Source: Liolophura sinensis (taxonomy: Eukaryota > Mollusca > Polyplacophora > Chitonida > Chitonidae). Taken from it: a stretch of DNA of 64,000 nt. The notes beneath the pieces were generated by a model that saw only the letters and a list, made by a program, of their open reading frames with translations, had not been told where the DNA came from and did no database searches. The stretch is taken from assembly GCF_032854445.1 (NCBI RefSeq), contig NC_088306.1:5264373-5328372 (forward strand), read 5' to 3'. The translations under genes and the position numbers were made by a program. Shown in pieces: positions 53,101-57,609 of this stretch. Numbering within the stretch: the stretch's first letter is position 1; each line of letters starts with the position of its first letter.

Positions 53101-56100
53101 GTATCAAACTTGTGTGTTCATATGGTTTGATAACGATGTAAGAACCTACATCGAAACGTCACCAACGCAGGTTTCTGGCAGACCTTTCCACGCACAACCG
53201 GAGAGGACGTCAGCATGAGGTGGACTTGAACAGGTTAAGGAAATGCAACATTAGCCTACTTCCTTACCTGTCATGATTCAGGTCGATTGTAAGATGACTG
53301 GGTCGCCGCAGGTTTCTCTCCACGATTTGTATGGCGCCTTTCCCAGAGAGAGTGGAGCGACTAATTCTCGGAGATCGACCACCTTCCGCCCAAAATAAAA
53401 ACCTGGAAGAAACAAAAACGGAAAGCCAGATTTAATTACAATTGAATGGGAGGCGCTGTATGTGGTCCCGCGATCTCAATTTGTGTTCATCGATGACGTC
53501 ATGTCCGCATATTTCCCACCACTGATAAAAGACATGCATAAAATAGAAGCGTTTAAAGAAATATAAAATAAGCCTCAAAAATGAATTTGTTTTCTATAAT
53601 TTGGGGGAAGGGGGATGCGTATCTTTTTTTTATTATTTTCCTTAAAACCATACTCTTCCTTTAACAGTAATATACTTCAACACAGTGTTTGGCTCATATA
53701 CCATGCACAACACGGTGTGTTCTTGAAACTAGCTTCACACGCTATATCATCAGCTTGTTACGATATATAACCACATGCATAAAGTGAGCAACGACTGCAC
53801 CTTCTCATTTGTAGAAACTTATCTCAATCCTAGACTCCAAAAAAATAATCTGTTAAATTTAACAGAAAGTCTGTTATCTGAGTGATGACAGAATGTATTC
53901 TGTTGGTGTAGCAGATTATTGTGTTAAATATAACACAGATATTCTATTTTCTTCAACATAACGAATAAATTATACTGACAGGATATTTTATTATTTGATT
54001 GTTGTTTTACGCCGTTCTCAAGAATATTTCACTTATACAACGGCGACCAGTATTATGATAGGTGGAAACCGGGCACAGCCCGGGGAACCCATGACCATCC
54101 GCAGGTCGCTGGAAGACCTTCCTAAGTACGGCCGGAGAGGAAGCCAGCATGAACTGGACTTGAACTCACAGCGACCGCACTGGTGAGAGGCTCCTGGGTC
54201 ATTACGCTGGTCTAGCGCGACAGGATATTATGTTGAACATAGTAATTTACAGTCTTACAATAACAGAATACATTCTAGCATCACTCAGACAACAGACTTT
54301 CTGTTTAATTTAACAGATTCATTTTTTGAGTGTACCCTTTACGAGGATGGGTAACAATCCCTGTGGGCTCATCTATCCCACTGTCAAACAGGACCCCTGG
54401 TTGTCCGCTAGGGGGACACGATCCGTAGTTCTGTACGAGGATGACGTCATAGGAAGCGTCTGTCCAGTAAACTGCCTTCGCGATCCAGTCCACGGCAATT
54501 CCTGAAGAAATAAAACCAGGTAAAAGCAATGGGTTGACAACTACATAAAAAAATCTACACACATTTTAAAGATTTTTGTGTGTGTTCGAACTGACGTTTA
54601 ATAAATTACAATTAACCCCCCACCAATGCGGTCTTTGTGAGTTCAGTCCAGCTTCCCCTCTGGTCGGACGTGGGAAGATCTATCAGCAACCATATTACAC
54701 GAGATTATCATGTGTAATAACATATAACAGTGCAAAGAAATTTTTCAACTTTCACCGTGGGGGTTAAAATGACTTCAAAGTACAAAGTTTTTTTTCAGGC
54801 CCCATCGGTCAGTCCGGAATTTAAGCAGCCTGTAGGGGTGACGTCAGTGATGATCAGTGATGAACCGAATGAGGGCAGGGGTGTGGGGGAACAGACCGAA
54901 TGGGGGCGGGTGTAAGGGCACGGAGGGGTCGCTAAGCTGGCCTGAAGAAGCCATGAAGTAAATGTGTACATGTCACCTTGCCCACACTGTGGGGACACCG
55001 TTTAACGGGCTCGGGGCACTTCGGAGGTGTCCACCGAGTTCCGAGCAAGATACACGATGATATAATTTCTGAAAAAATCCGGCAGTTGACGGAAAATATT
55101 CATGATATTGAGGGGTAATTAACAGGTATAATAATACCCTCAAAATAACATTTTTTAACAAAAATCCCGGGTCATAACTTTCTTCATTTGGCATAGAAAC
55201 ATTATCTTTATTTTATAGTTCTTTTTTATGTATCCTTTAAGCCATAATGCTAGAGGCCGTGCCATATGTTACTACTAAAGCAATTATGTGAACCATTCAG
55301 GTCGTCGTTGATGTGGTTTCACTCTCTATTCTGTGAGTATTTTATTACTTGTATTCTGTAAAACTAGCCATGTAATGGAGGACAACCAACCACATGTCTG
55401 CATTAAAACCAACAAATACGTATGGGTACACAAACACCATTCGCCAAACAGAGGCTGACTAGAGAGTAACAGACATACCAAGTACTTCACTAGATGTACC
55501 AGAAAACAGCACACACTGTCTCGTGCCTTCCCTCTCAAGTTGGAGCTGCTGCACATGTAAAAAAAATGTAGATGCAACTTTTCTTGGCGGACGGGGAATT
55601 TATTCATTCTATTATTTTTATTATTATTCACAATCAGTGAGAGGAGAGGAATCTACAATTCCCCGTCAGTGGCAGGATTTGAGCCAGTATCTCGAAGATT
55701 CGGACTTGAGGCGGACCTAAGATATCGTCATTTGTTGAAAGTTGTCTATATGTTGAATAACAATTTCATTCAACGTTGCACTTTGCAAAATATTTACATG
55801 CAAACGTATGCCGCTGTACAAGCCAAAGCAATAATTTTTAATTTCACGGGTGCCTGATTTAAAGCCATGTTCAACAATATTGTACCTTTCCGCCTGTTGA
55901 CATCTTACTGAACGGAGGAAACTTACCGCACTTCGCCTGATTCATGACAATGTCCCGATTTCAAGCCACTCCCAGACTCGCGGAAACTGTATTCAAGCCT
56001 CCGATCTCATTGGTCAACGGAAGAGAATGCTTTATGCAAATAAGCAAATCAGGTCCTCTACCTTTGCTTGATGACACGGCTACGACAGAGACCTGCTCAA

Positions 56101-57598
56101 TCACATGTTTCTACCGCGAGATTAAGTACACCAGAAGTAACATTCATTGAACTCAAATCTCCAACGTTGCCAAGAAAATGTATCTGTCATTCAAGTTGTC
56201 AATTGACAATACCAAGTAACTTTTTCTGTAACTGTAATCGTGACTCCAAGCAAATTTATCTTTGTCTGAAGTCTCCAAAGTTACCAAGTAACAGTGTCTG
56301 TGACTCTAGTCGTTAACGTTACCAAGCAAATTTATCTTTGTCTGAAGTCTCCAAAGTTACCAAGTGACATTGTCTGTGACTCAAATCTTTAATGTTACCA
56401 ATTAATAACATTATGATTCAAGTCTTCAGAGTTACTAGGTACCTTTATCTGCTACTAAAGTCTTCAACGTTGCTAAGTAACTTTATCTGTGACTCAAGTC
56501 TTGAAGGGCACTAAATACCTTTATCTGTGACTCAAGACTTTAAAACCACAAAGTACCTTTATTTGTTTCATCGTCCTGTCTGCCACAATAATGGTGTCCT
56601 CGGCATAATCCACTGTAAACGACTCGACGTGGTGGTTAGGTAATGCCACAATGGCTTCTCCCTGTCAAAAAGGAAAGGAAATTGAATTCAGAAAAAAGGC
56701 CTCTGTAAAATGTTAGTCAAAGTGGACTGCCATTCATCATGTTGAATTAAACTGCCATGTTGGATATATGAATGGCTGTAAGCAAAGCACAACTGAGAAA
56801 GGCGTACGTATATTATTATTTACAGCTTAATTTCTAGCACGGTACACTATCTGAATACTGATCTCATTTATTCACCTGGAACATAGCCTATACCTTGCGT
56901 CTTTCCAAAACCATTGAAAACTGTTGACCGTTTCTCTTTGCATGATTCCGTCCTAATTTCGTACTTTCTTAGTTCTTTGGTAGTTTGTGTTAAGCGTCAT
57001 TTTTGGGAATTGGCCTTGAGATTATTGACCTGGAACGCCCATCTTGGTTGACCGCTGGTATACGAATGTCTCTTTCGACGCATAGATTCATATGTTCTAT
57101 AGCAACGTCCAATTTAGTTAGCCCAGTGTCTTCTCAACAGATGCGCGGTTTGATATACATTTTATATAATTATTTTACTAGTTTATTCGTTTTATAGGGT
57201 TGATCCAAAGATAATTTTCGCATTATTTCACGGAAACGACATTTATTACATTTATATAAAGAGCATGTACATATTAAGATATACATAGAGCCTACCTAAA
57301 TTAGCATTTTGTGATTTGCGCCGAGACAACAAGATGTGTTTCAGTGATTCAGGCTATACTAATCAACAATAACTAGCACTGTGGATACTACGTAAATAAT
57401 TACCCACAGGTTTAAAAACTAAACCTGCATTTTCCGGTGGGTGCATATTAAGATTTCCAATTACGTACAGACTTACAAAAACAGACGACCGAGGCGCGTG
57501 CAGCCATGACGACACGGTGTGACGTTGGAGCCACGTGACTGACCCCTTGATCTCTGTCCACACCAATGAGGGGCTTGTTCCCAAGTGAGTGGCCAGAG
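22569..57598 (-). CDS. LRP-like YWTD/EGF protein with C-terminal CCP and glycine-rich domain (26 exons, 5' partial)
   Basis: Twenty-six minus-strand exons joined by GT-AG introns give 1255 residues before the stop, with all 25 junction phases compatible. Domain order is three modules of a six-bladed YWTD beta-propeller plus EGF-like domain, then a four-cysteine sushi/CCP domain, then a glycine-rich domain of about 245 residues. Signature strings include AVYWTDAS, LFWAEGG, LYWIDSG, LYWTDSS, LFWINS, LYWSDEA and VYWSDV. In LDL receptor relatives such propellers bind extracellular ligands and EGF domains brace them. I see no LDL-receptor class A repeats and no transmembrane helix after the propellers, so a secreted or matrix protein is inferred. 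The start codon lies outside the recognised exons. The exons are listed separately below. Confidence 0.9.
23071..23158. repeat. (TA)n microsatellite
   Basis: About 44 uninterrupted TA dinucleotides in the intron between the last two exons of the LRP-like gene. Confidence 0.95.
23310..23488 (-). CDS. LRP-like gene exon: glycine-rich domain, middle
   Basis: Phase 1 in, phase 0 out, donor GTAGTG. It encodes GGLGGKGTVASGGKG, EQCGGPGGAAGE, SSFLYCGGGGTSDPRCLK. The codons are markedly GC-rich compared with the flanking introns. Confidence 0.85.
23774..24007 (-). CDS. LRP-like gene exon: glycine-rich domain, start
   Basis: Acceptor ATTTTACTTACAG, donor GTAAGG, phase 1 to 1. It encodes RRNPIYGTEARGQRVFTHSG, then FVVPHGVDQVDVVC, a hexaglycine, and GMGGKAVNNSG. 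The 1-1 phase would allow this domain to be shuffled as a unit with its neighbours. Confidence 0.85.
24826..25092. mobile_element. Palindromic MITE, diverged copy
   Basis: Near-palindromic element with AATCTGTTAATTTTAACAGA at the left and a decayed complement at the right, and an internal pair of TGTTATTGCAGCA and TATTACGTTATAATAGCAGG segments. Relatives lie at 35.4, 37.24, 44.95 and 53.83 kb. It has no coding capacity. Confidence 0.75.
25400..25672 (-). mobile_element. SINE, family 1
   Basis: Minus-strand copy in the intron between the CCP and glycine-rich exons. The A-rich tail reads as TTTATTTATTTATTTGATTG on the left and the tRNA-like head ends at GGCCACGGAGGCCT on the right. Confidence 0.9.
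25797..25973 (-). CDS. LRP-like gene exon: sushi/CCP domain
   Basis: Acceptor CTTTCTTTGCAG, phase 1 to 1, 59 codons. It encodes one complete sushi domain: first Cys in EFCVVPKIEFGF, second in EIACIDG, third in VTCKNGAW, fourth in SHTPVC, with the expected Trp before the last Cys. The donor is GTCGAT, a non-consensus form. CCP domains mediate protein-protein contacts in extracellular proteins. Placement directly after an LRP-type EGF is unusual. Confidence 0.85.
26050..26650. other. Intron with a CRE-like palindrome cluster
   Basis: Otherwise featureless intron. At about 26178-26215, TGACGTCA occurs twice within 16 bases, followed by CATCACGTCACAG, resembling a cluster of CREB/ATF sites. This may be chance or an intronic regulatory site. 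Confidence 0.3.
26653..26802 (-). CDS. LRP-like gene exon: EGF-like domain 3
   Basis: Acceptor TTATATTTTAG, donor GTAAGC, phase 1 to 1. Six cysteines in the LRP-type spacing: SPCNSDQVCSHLCLP, then YVCACPDGTMM, then GSGCYLEAEERIEPQS. It closes propeller module C and leads into the CCP exon. Confidence 0.9.
27260..29380. repeat. 64-bp tandem array derived from a propeller exon boundary
   Basis: About 33 units, most of 64 bp with some 66-bp variants. They read GATGATGAACCTACTCGCTA then TCACCATGCAGAGCTGCACA then GATACTGACAATAAGTGAGC. The rightmost unit (about 29317-29380) is the 3' end of the exon at 29343-29443 together with its splice donor and the first intron bases, and the others are diverged tandem copies of it. 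Homogeneity is highest in the middle, and the left end near 27.3 kb is the most diverged. Frames open through it only where 66-bp units are adjacent. Confidence 0.9.
29343..29443 (-). CDS. LRP-like gene exon: propeller C last blade
   Basis: Acceptor GTTTACAAAAG, phase 2 in, phase 1 out, donor A|GTACGT. It encodes RARKSDGESRILLGEESPFF then LPVSIFVQRGRMLTN across the junction, giving the usual approach to the next EGF (TN-SPC). Its last 37 bases and donor form the seed of the adjoining 64-bp array. Confidence 0.8.
29739..29907 (-). CDS. LRP-like gene exon: propeller C blades 4-5
   Basis: Acceptor CAATTTCCAG, donor GTAGGG, phase 1 to 2. It encodes NQLYWFDSMRGHILTSG, TELVAQIDAHIRALDVDPN, YIYWVDSERTSVFR. 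Two YWTD-like strands (LYWFD, IYWVD) are visible. Confidence 0.9.
30299..30665. repeat. About 37-bp minisatellite
   Basis: Nine to ten GC-rich units containing GTGCGTCGTTGACAGCTGAT and GGTCATCACGGCC, in the intron between propeller C exons. CpG-rich compared with its surroundings. Confidence 0.85.
31171..31413 (+). mobile_element. SINE, family 1
   Basis: Head TCCGTGGCCGAGGTGTTAGC, diverged body, and tail CACCAATCAAATAAATC. It lies in an intron, antisense to the host gene, with its 3' end about 40 bases from the splice donor of the exon ending at 31450. Confidence 0.8.
31450..31562 (-). CDS. LRP-like gene exon: propeller C blade 3-4
   Basis: Acceptor GTTTTTTTCCAG, donor GTAAGT, phase 2 to 1. 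It encodes LIFVVSNGSILQYGMDGSDV then LIHTESSQPTGLSLDMS. Confidence 0.9.
32314..32467 (-). CDS. LRP-like gene exon: propeller C blades 2-3
   Basis: Acceptor AGGTGTAG, donor GTGAGA, phase 1 to 2. It encodes KLVVEANAGLLYYLDVSQ, SLLGVIAVKGLHHKTLIIN, ITEPRDFTVDPEHG. The YWTD motif has drifted to LYYLDV. Confidence 0.9.
32519..32770 (-). mobile_element. SINE, family 1
   Basis: Minus-strand copy. The TTATTTATTTATTATC tail is about 50 bases upstream of the acceptor of the neighbouring exon, and the head is at CGCTAGCACGCCAACC. Confidence 0.85.
32870..33110. repeat. About 47-bp minisatellite
   Basis: Five units containing GATAAGAACCAAACATTAAC and CAGACTGGTTGGTTATGGAG, in the intron between propeller C exons 2 and 3. 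Confidence 0.85.
33120..35100. other. Long intron segment, nothing recognised
   Basis: Holds a diverged repeat near 33180-33350 (TTTGGCGTTTTGCTTCACAC type) and a moderately GC-rich stretch near 33.6-34.7 kb. I see no exon with YWTD or EGF pattern here, and none is needed by the phase chain. Confidence 0.4.
35156..35246 (-). CDS. LRP-like gene exon: propeller C blade 1-2
   Basis: Acceptor TATTGTTCTTAG, donor GTGAGT, phase 0 to 1. It encodes VYWSDVTRGTINRAFMNGSE then QEIILAREEL, a canonical YWTD strand. An inverted, decayed copy of this exon with its splice sites lies at 37496-37585. Confidence 0.95.
35408..35538. mobile_element. Palindromic MITE, half copy
   Basis: Only one half of the element remains (GGTTAATTTTAACACAAACA, then TATTATATTGAATATGACAC and AGAATACATTCTAGTCACAG). 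It lies about 160 bases upstream (transcription sense) of the propeller C exon. Confidence 0.65.
35803..35870. repeat. 68-bp direct duplicate (partner at 39054)
   Basis: Differs by only about three positions from 39054-39120 (shared CAACATACAAATGTAAACAA TACGACTGTC). In both places a family-1 SINE begins shortly to the right. Confidence 0.85.
35945..36320 (+). mobile_element. Two family-1 SINE copies in tandem, both truncated
   Basis: The first ends with TTGAGTACGGCGTAAAACAC and AAATAAATAAAT near 36165. The second starts inside the body (GTCTGCAGCAACCTGCGGAT) and ends near 36320. The second lacks its tRNA head. Confidence 0.8.
36330..37030. other. Intron, nothing recognised
   Basis: AT-rich intron between propeller C exons 1 and 2 with no repeat or exon that I recognise. 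Confidence 0.4.
37040..37188 (-). CDS. LRP-like gene exon: propeller C first strand
   Basis: Acceptor GTTCACCGACAG, donor GTAGGC, phase 1 to 0. It encodes LAEDKFLLIADQRLGSIYQL, DLWRFQFHALPLQSVIQ, PYSVCFNPEDQK. The opening FLLIADQ is the usual start of an LRP propeller after an EGF. Confidence 0.9.
37242..37488. mobile_element. Palindromic MITE copy
   Basis: Left end CACTCAAAAAGTTGATTTG after a TA dinucleotide, internal ATGCTAGAATGGATTCTG and complement AGAATACATTCTAGC. The right terminus is truncated where the inverted pseudo-exon begins. Confidence 0.8.
37496..37585 (+). pseudogene. Inverted, decayed copy of a propeller C exon
   Basis: The plus strand reads VYWSDVTR, then WTIHRTFMNGN, a TAA stop, and EIILFREGL. 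It closely parallels the minus-strand exon at 35156-35246. The acceptor (TTGTTCCTAG) and donor (GTAAGTTG) are both retained, and homology extends about 70 bases into the following intron (CTAAAATGCCTAC), so this is a genomic, not RNA-mediated, copy. It is antisense to the host gene and has an in-frame stop. Confidence 0.85.
38193..38680. repeat. 22-bp minisatellite (GCTGCAGCTTGGGCTCCTAT type)
   Basis: About 22 units of GCTGCAGCTTGGGCTCCTAT plus CC. Because 22 is not a multiple of three and the unit lacks stops, long plus-strand frames are open in more than one register, encoding 22-residue repeats. It is intronic to the minus-strand gene and probably not translated. Confidence 0.95.
38838..38957 (-). 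CDS. LRP-like gene exon: EGF-like domain 2
   Basis: Acceptor GTCTTATTTTAG, donor GTAAGG, phase 1 to 1. Six cysteines: NACSHDNGGCHHLCLP, SNFSCACAFGYRL, NRTCET. It closes propeller module B. Confidence 0.95.
39054..39365 (+). mobile_element. SINE, family 1, preceded by the 68-bp duplicate
   Basis: 39054-39120 is the partner of 35803-35870. From about 39130 the family-1 body (GCTCATGCTGGCTTCCTCTT) runs to ATTCTTGAGTACGGCATAAA near 39335. The head is lost or rearranged. Confidence 0.75.
39370..40200. other. Intron, nothing recognised
   Basis: AT-rich intron between EGF 2 and the last propeller B exon. A plus-strand frame at 39760-40029 has no recognisable domain. Confidence 0.4.
40222..40372 (-). 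CDS. LRP-like gene exon: propeller B last blade
   Basis: Acceptor TGTTCCTTCAG, donor GTAAGA, phase 0 to 1. It encodes DYLVYSDWHYTSRGLHAVN, TKTGHYVGHFAEDGLVYG, VHFHHVSIQPLFQ. The YWTD-like strand is LVYSDW. Confidence 0.9.
40480..40740. mobile_element. Two family-1 SINE fragments tail to tail around an (ATTT)n run
   Basis: 40480-40600 is a plus-strand 3' fragment, 40607-40675 an ATTT microsatellite, and 40676-40740 a minus-strand 3' fragment (GATGTTTTACGCGGTACTCG). The two A-rich tails meet, forming a long inverted pair. Confidence 0.8.
40741..42430. repeat. 44-bp minisatellite
   Basis: About 38 units of GAAGTTGGAATAAATACTGT then GCAAAGTAGGAAGATATTCTGTAT in variant forms. It lies in the intron between propeller B exons 5 and 6. 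Frames through it on the minus strand are repeat artefacts. Confidence 0.95.
42431..42960. repeat. Degenerate continuation of the minisatellite
   Basis: Shorter, irregular units of the type AAATAAATACTGTGTGAAGT continue from the 44-bp array and fade near 42.95 kb, suggesting the array's older, decayed flank. Confidence 0.8.
43068..43250 (+). mobile_element. SINE, family 1, partial
   Basis: Body and tail (CTGGCTTCCTCTACGGCCGT to TTGAGTACGGCGTAAAAAAA). Most of the head is missing. Confidence 0.8.
43337..43454 (-). CDS. LRP-like gene exon: propeller B blade 4-5
   Basis: Acceptor CATTGTTACCAG, donor GTACGA, phase 2 to 0. It encodes LYWSDEAFGRIVSSNLDGS, DRRVIYSRVDSIIKSIAVVK, a textbook YWTD strand followed by NLDGSDRR. 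Confidence 0.95.
43740..43835 (-). repeat. Dispersed repeat, minus orientation
   Basis: Shares ACGTTCCAGGTCAATT and related text with 63545-63725 (same strand) and 56930-57095 (opposite strand). It is a dispersed element of unknown type. Confidence 0.6.
44029..44109. repeat. (TA)n microsatellite
   Basis: About 40 TA dinucleotides, in the intron between propeller B exons 4 and 5. Confidence 0.95.
44254..44382 (-). CDS. LRP-like gene exon: propeller B blade 3-4
   Basis: Acceptor ATTATAATTTCAG, donor GTATGG, phase 2 to 2. It encodes KLFWINSMPVMESCYLDGSF then RDVIVSDGMMRPTGLVLDI, RQER. Confidence 0.95.
44950..45175. mobile_element. Palindromic MITE copy
   Basis: Left ACTTAACACAAAGTCATTTG with GATGCTAGAATGTATTCTGT, right complement AACAGAATATATTCTTACAT and CAGACAACAGATTTTC. 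Moderately diverged. Confidence 0.75.
45456..45855. mobile_element. MITE with TTCACACGG termini
   Basis: Left end CCCCTTTCACACGG, right end CCTATGTGAACGGGC, flanked by TATA on both sides. Internally TTCACACGG recurs several times and GTTTAAACCAG-type palindromes are present. It has no coding capacity; it is probably a non-autonomous DNA transposon of about 390 bp. Confidence 0.7.
46060..46230 (+). mobile_element. SINE family-1 fragments
   Basis: ATTCTTGAGTACGGCGTAAA with an AAATAAATAAAT tail at 46068-46110, then a second body fragment (GGTCGTGGGTTTCACCCGG) to 46225. Confidence 0.7.
46240..46970. other. Intron, nothing recognised
   Basis: Intron between propeller B exons 3 and 4. No exon or complete repeat recognised. 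Confidence 0.4.
46980..47133 (-). CDS. LRP-like gene exon: propeller B blades 2-3
   Basis: Acceptor GCGTTGTCAG, donor GTAAGA, phase 1 to 2. It encodes LAVDWVAENLYWTDSSKEAI then MVSTQDGRYTQYFIHKEAV, TPKYLAIHPGR. An exact YWTD motif is present, with the preceding AVDWVAENLYW typical of LRPs. Confidence 0.95.
47380..47995. repeat. Degenerate tandem array, about 110-bp period
   Basis: Five or six diverged units containing GACGATCAATGCGTGTTTTG, GTTAGTCCGCGGACGTTCTC and ATGGCTAATGGGTGG variants, with long T/G tracts. It lies in the intron between propeller B exons 2 and 3. Confidence 0.75.
48204..48276 (-). CDS. LRP-like gene exon: propeller B short exon 2
   Basis: Acceptor GTTCATCTTTAG, donor GTGAGT, phase 0 to 1, 24 codons. 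It encodes AILRVGLHQESKVRQILLTL then GRVE. Position and phases equal those of the short exon at 55479-55548 in propeller A. Confidence 0.85.
48440..48810. mobile_element. SINE fragments
   Basis: 48455-48600 carries CACTTGGCGCTTAGCACTGT and GAGTCAGTACAATGTGACTG, related to segments at 7.1 and 50.4 kb. 48745-48800 is a family-1 3' fragment. Confidence 0.5.
48871..49073 (-). CDS. LRP-like gene exon: propeller B first strand
   Basis: Acceptor TTTATATTTCAG, donor GTGAGT, phase 1 to 0. It encodes DDLNMSTFEPSVMYTKRFGI, YAIPENFADLDRPATPTHII, YAKNYLPYVIASNVNTGK, LFCSERKYN. The first two bases complete the sixth Cys of EGF 1. Confidence 0.9.
49426..49542 (-). CDS. LRP-like gene exon: EGF-like domain 1
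   Basis: Acceptor TTTGTTGTAG, donor GTAAGC, phase 1 to 1. Cysteines in EICGNHTCRGPCVNAGNG, KSECVCGQTAKRSGN, FWDNSKC (last Cys split by the intron). It closes propeller module A. Confidence 0.9.
49779..49923 (-). CDS. LRP-like gene exon: propeller A last blade
   Basis: Acceptor GTAATTCGCAG, donor GTTAGT, phase 0 to 1. It encodes HHAYVTDQRRQAIYVTDLRS, GTVRKRLALSNKPCNLITLN, GDKQESLRG. Confidence 0.9.
50105..50348 (-). mobile_element. SINE, family 1, full length
   Basis: The best-preserved head in the window. In sense orientation it begins GGGGCCTCCGTGGCTCAGTC, with GGTTAGCGCGCTAGCGCAGC, a B-box-like GAGTTCAAGTCC, and the 3' end CGTCGTATAAGTGAAATATT. The region to its left, 50040-50104, is an AT microsatellite-like tail. 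Confidence 0.9.
50532..50649 (-). CDS. LRP-like gene exon: propeller A blade 4-5
   Basis: Acceptor TTTTTATAACAG, donor GTAGCC, phase 2 to 0. It encodes LYWIDSGSGWLSSCDLHGYH then RKRLLRIERAVFGGLAVYQ. Confidence 0.95.
50938..51199 (-). mobile_element. SINE, family 1
   Basis: Tail TTTATTTATTTATTTTTTTT on the left, body ATACAACGGCGGCCACCATT, decayed head GCTAATCACGGAGGCCCC on the right. Confidence 0.85.
51208..51556 (-). mobile_element. SINE, family 2, near full length
   Basis: Reverse-complement copy directly abutting the family-1 SINE. The 3' end GTTTAACGTCGTACTTAAC is on the left and the tRNA-like head (GGATCTACCGCGAAGCGGAC) on the right. Confidence 0.85.
51560..53260. other. Long intron segment, nothing recognised
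   Basis: A diverged SINE-like patch near 52.2-52.3 kb and a family-1 fragment at 53160-53232. No propeller or EGF exon is visible, and none is required by phase. Confidence 0.4.
53268..53402 (-). CDS. LRP-like gene exon: propeller A blade 3-4
   Basis: Acceptor GTTTCTTCCAG, donor GTAAGG, phase 2 to 2. It encodes FLFWAEGGRSPRISRSTLSG then KGAIQIVERNLRRPSHLTID, LNHD. Confidence 0.95.
53833..54332. mobile_element. Palindromic MITE split by a nested SINE
   Basis: Left end GACTCCAAAAAAATAATCTG, right end (complement) CACTCAAAAAATGAATCTG, each flanked by TA. Both halves carry the matching AGAATGTATTCTGTT and AACAGAATACATTCT segments. The right end abuts the splice donor of the exon ending at 54336. 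Confidence 0.85.
53988..54218 (-). mobile_element. SINE, family 1, inserted in the MITE
   Basis: Flanked by perfect 11-base copies of GACAGGATATT at 53977-53987 and 54219-54229, a clear target-site duplication. The 5' head is truncated at TACGCTGGTCTAGCGC. Confidence 0.9.
54336..54501 (-). CDS. LRP-like gene exon: propeller A blades 2-3
   Basis: Acceptor TTATTTCTTCAG, phase 1 to 2. It encodes IAVDWIAKAVYWTDASYDVI, LVQNYGSCPPSGQPGVLFDS, GIDEPTGIVTHPRK. The motif is an exact YWTD. The donor GTA is followed directly by the terminus of the MITE. Confidence 0.95.
54610..55470. other. Intron with a SINE fragment
   Basis: 54615-54690 is a family-1 fragment (CACCAATGCGGTCTTTGTGA). The remainder, including a GC-rich stretch near 54.8-55.05 kb, shows no supported exon. 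Confidence 0.4.
55479..55548 (-). CDS. LRP-like gene exon: propeller A short exon
   Basis: Acceptor TTTACATGTGCAG, donor GTATGT, phase 0 to 1, 23 codons. It encodes QLQLEREGTRQCVLFSGTSS then EVLG. Found by phase requirement between its neighbours. It matches the equivalent short exon of propeller B in size and phase. Confidence 0.8.
56140..56560. repeat. About 45-bp degenerate minisatellite
   Basis: Eight or nine units with GTGACTCAAGTCTTCAAAG and TTACCAAGTAAC variants, touching the donor side of the exon ending at 56557. Old and diverged. Confidence 0.75.
56557..56661 (-). CDS. LRP-like gene exon: propeller A blade 1
   Basis: Acceptor CTTTTTGACAG, donor GTACTT, phase 0 to 0, 35 codons. It encodes GEAIVALPNHHVESFTVDYA then EDTIIVADRTMKQIK. 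Confidence 0.9.
56930..57095 (+). repeat. Dispersed repeat, plus orientation
   Basis: Inverted relative to the copy at 63545-63725. Shared strings include GCATGATTCCGTCCT and GATTATTGACCTGGAA. Element type unknown. Confidence 0.7.
57477..57598 (-). CDS. LRP-like gene exon: probable propeller A first strand
   Basis: Acceptor TATCTCCACCAG, strong donor GTAAGT, phase 1 to 0. These phases equal those of the first exons of propellers B and C. In that frame it reads LATHLGTSPSLVWTEIKGS, VTWLQRHTVSSWLHAPRSSV, F. The peptide alone is not strongly family-like, so position and phase carry the call. Confidence 0.55.
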
Positions 57599-57609
57599 CT
57601 GGTGGAGAT

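Noticed and set aside
54780-54915. Plus-strand frame with an acceptor-like TTTTTTTTCAG and a GC-rich stretch
   Set aside because: No partner exon or recognised domain. On the minus strand the same stretch hits stops in the needed phase.
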